In this document: positions 24,701-25,613 of the stretch, in pieces
Position numbering within the stretch: the stretch's first letter is position 1
How the letters are laid out: each line of letters begins with the position of its first letter
Assembly: GCA_934418125.1 (NCBI GenBank)
Contig: CAKRWT010000033.1
Location: forward strand, 1 to 25,613
Length of the DNA: 25,613 nucleotides
Origin: an uncultured Lachnospiraceae bacterium
GTDB lineage: Bacteria > Bacillota > Clostridia > Lachnospirales > Lachnospiraceae
Reading direction: 5' to 3'
Notes under the pieces: model-generated
Databases searched by the model: none
Told to the model about the DNA's origin: nothing
What the model saw: the letters and a program-made list of their open reading frames with translations, nothing else
Translations under genes and position numbers: made by a program

Positions 24701-25502
24701 AGCAAAACCTACCGTATTTATTCCGGTATTCCCGGGAACCAACTGCGAGTATGACAGCAGCAAAGCCTTTGAAAGAGCCGGTGCAGATACCATTGTAAAA
24801 GTATTTAAGAACCTGACCGCAGAAGATATCCGTGAAAGTGTGGACGTATTCGTGAAAGCCATTGAACAGGCACAGATTATTATGTTCCCGGGCGGCTTCT
24901 CCGCAGGTGACGAACCGGATGGCTCCGCTAAGTTCTTCGCAACAGCCTTCCAGAATGAGAAGATGAAGGAAGCTGTTATGAAGCTGTTACAGGAAAGAGA
25001 CGGTCTGGCACTGGGTATCTGTAATGGTTTCCAGGCGCTGATTAAGTTAGGCTTAGTACCTTATGGTGAGATAGTAGGACAGAAGGAAGATTCCCCTACC
25101 CTGACCTTCAATACCATAAACCGCCATATCTCCAAGATGGTTTATACCAAAGTCGTATCCAATAAGTCCCCATGGTTACAGGGAGCGGAACTGGGTGCAA
25201 CTTATGTAAACCCTGCGTCCCACGGAGAAGGACGTTTCGTTGCGCCGCAGGAGTGGATTGACAAACTCTTTGCGAACGGACAGGTGGCAACACAGTACGC
25301 TGACTTAGAGGGCAACGTATCCATGGATGAAGAGTGGAATATCAATGGTTCCTATGCGGCTATCGAAGGTATTACTTCCCCGGATGGCAGATGCTTCGGT
25401 AAGATGGCTCATTCCGAGAGACGTGATGATGCCGTTGCCATCAATATTTACGGCGAGCAGGATATGAAAATATTTGAAAGCGGCGTGAAGTATTTTAAAT
25501 AA
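21702..25502 (+). CDS. purL: Phosphoribosylformylglycinamidine synthase, single-chain (PurL with fused glutaminase)
   Basis: This enzyme makes FGAM from FGAR, ATP and glutamine, the fourth step of purine synthesis, in the cytoplasm. The 1266-residue chain joins an N-terminal PurS-like part (~1-150), a linker with YWSDHCRHTTF (from residue ~222), two ATP-binding halves (ETHNHPTEIEPFGGAAT from E330; GGKDSMSGTF in the second), and a C-terminal class-I glutaminase. The glutaminase has GICNGFQ with nucleophile C1107 and MAHSER with H1237/E1239. GGAGG 9-13 nt before ATG 21702 sets the start; an in-frame GTG at 21630 has no such site. No purine riboswitch is visible in the 86-bp gap. A weak promoter candidate is TTGAAA (21623) with CACAAT (21646). 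Confidence 0.95.
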   Translation: MGNVKRIYVEKKEPFAVKAKELKEEIASYLNINGVKEVREFIRYDVENISEETFQRACKTVFSEPPVDILYEENIEIPADGRVFSVEFLPGQFDQRADSAVQCVKFLKEDEEPVIKTAVTYLVTGNVSDDEFEKIKSYCINPVDSRETGMVKPETLITEYDEPADVAVFDGFSTMSEQELKELYDSLGLAMTFKDFQHIQKYYQSEEHRDPSMTEIRVLDTYWSDHCRHTTFSTELKDVTFADGYYQKPIKDTYENYLGVRDEIFKGREDKFVCLMDLALMAMRKLKKDGRLDDMEESDEINACSVVVPVEMDYGNGPVTEEWLVFFKNETHNHPTEIEPFGGAATCLGGAIRDPLSGRGYVYQAMRVTGAADPTVPVADTLKGKLSQKKLVRGAASGYSSYGNQIGLATGFVKEIYHPNYVAKRMEIGAVMGAAPRKNVIRETSDPDDIIILLGGRTGRDGCGGATGSSKVHTESSIETCGAEVQKGNAPTERKIQRLFRREEVSRLIKKCNDFGAGGVSVAIGELADGLVVDLDKVPKKYAGLDGTELAISESQERMAVVVSPKDVDTFLGYAAEENLEAIPVAVVTREPRLVLKWRGKEIVNIARAFLDTNGAHQETSVAVDMPDEKDNYLEKIATPAVAEALEKDDVKGAWLALLNDLNVCSQKGLVEMFDASIGAGSVFMPYGGKYQLTETQAMVAKLPVLKGKTDTVTMMSYGFDPYLSSWSPYHGAVYAVTESMAKIVANGGDYKTIRFTFQEYFRRMSEEASRWSQPFAALLGAYDAQMGYGLPSIGGKDSMSGTFNDIDVPPTLVSFAVDVTKSGRIVTPELKKAGDKLVRFKIDKDTYDLPVYEKVMKMFDQVMALMAEKKIVAAYALDAKGVAAAVSKMAFGNKLGVTIDASYSKEQLFGNGIGDIVAEMPADAVEALKGIDVSYEVIGTVTEDGKFGYGDVQITMDEALASWTSKLDKVFPYTASKDKKPVASDVYQAKDIYVCKHKVAKPTVFIPVFPGTNCEYDSSKAFERAGADTIVKVFKNLTAEDIRESVDVFVKAIEQAQIIMFPGGFSAGDEPDGSAKFFATAFQNEKMKEAVMKLLQERDGLALGICNGFQALIKLGLVPYGEIVGQKEDSPTLTFNTINRHISKMVYTKVVSNKSPWLQGAELGATYVNPASHGEGRFVAPQEWIDKLFANGQVATQYADLEGNVSMDEEWNINGSYAAIEGITSPDGRCFGKMAHSERRDDAVAINIYGEQDMKIFESGVKYFK

Positions 25503-25538
25503 AAAAGAGAGTCGATGATAGAAAAAGGGGGCAGAATG

Positions 25539-25601
25539 ATATGCTCCCTTCTAGGTAGACAAGTGAAATAATAAAAACTTGTCACTTAGGAGGGAGCATA
25601 T
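25539..25601. repeat. 63-bp imperfect palindrome covering a ribosome binding site
   Basis: Arms ATATGCTCCCTTCTA (25539-25553) and TAGGAGGGAGCATAT (25587-25601) match at 14 of 15 positions. An inner GACAAGT/ACTTGTC pair lies at 25558-25564 and 25577-25583. The 3' arm contains the GGAGGG ribosome site of the gene at 25605. TTTT follows, so it could also end purL transcripts. Confidence 0.75.
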
Positions 25602-25604
25602 TTT

Positions 25605-25613
25605 ATGTCTAAA
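25605..25613 (+). CDS. Start of a gene truncated by the window edge (possible transposase)
   Basis: ATG at 25605 (reading MSK, then off the window) lies 10 nt after GGAGGG at 25589-25594. Only three codons are visible, so the product cannot be known. A hairpin hiding the ribosome site at the 5' edge of a gene is typical of insertion-sequence transposases, which guard against read-through, but other regulated genes use the same device. Confidence 0.4.

Overview
The window looks like chromosome of a low-to-mid GC Firmicute, most likely a Lachnospiraceae gut commensal. The grounds are strong AGGAGG-type ribosome binding sites, TTGACA/TATAAT-type promoters with 17-bp spacers, a DUF3842 protein, a single-chain PurL of clostridial type, ECF vitamin uptake, and a maltodextrin ABC system without its own ATPase. 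I see no rRNA, tRNA or CRISPR array. A possible mobile element touches only the last ~75 bases.

Layout. (1) 1-1830: the 3' end of larC (nickel-pincer cofactor), an ECF transporter substrate-binding subunit and an overlapping P-loop kinase with an extra N-terminal domain, closed by a terminator. A DUF3842 gene converges on this from the minus strand. (2) 2438-6051: a strong promoter, a 5' leader with four copies of TGCRCAA, a 612-aa uncharacterised protein, a 72-aa zinc-ribbon protein overlapping its end, a ~150-nt inverted-repeat structured element, and an apparently cytoplasmic GH53 endo-galactanase. (3) 6117-14735: a starch/maltodextrin locus. A LacI-type repressor gene is divergent from malQ (GH77). 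Downstream come a lipoprotein maltodextrin-binding protein, MalF- and MalG-type permeases and a surface-anchored GH13 alpha-amylase, with RNA hairpins in three of the gaps. (4) 15031-16013: a formate/nitrite-family channel with its own promoter. (5) 16101-19726: a 754-aa protein with an N-terminal cyclic-nucleotide-binding-like domain, divergent from a small unknown gene and a TetR regulator. (6) 19740-21615: two overlapping M14 succinylglutamate desuccinylase/aspartoacylase-like genes. The second has lost the visible zinc and catalytic residues. (7) 21702-25502: purL. After it, a 63-bp palindrome covers the ribosome binding site of a gene cut off at the window edge.

How it works together: the amylase cuts starch at the cell surface, the binding protein and permeases import maltodextrins, and MalQ rearranges them in the cytoplasm. 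LacI-type operator candidates lie at the malQ promoter and in the lacI leader. The ATPase must come from elsewhere (MsmX-like). Formate export fits a mixed-acid fermenter. The features most worth study are the active/degenerate M14 pair, the 754-aa protein, the structured intergenic element, and the ECF-kinase pair next to larC.
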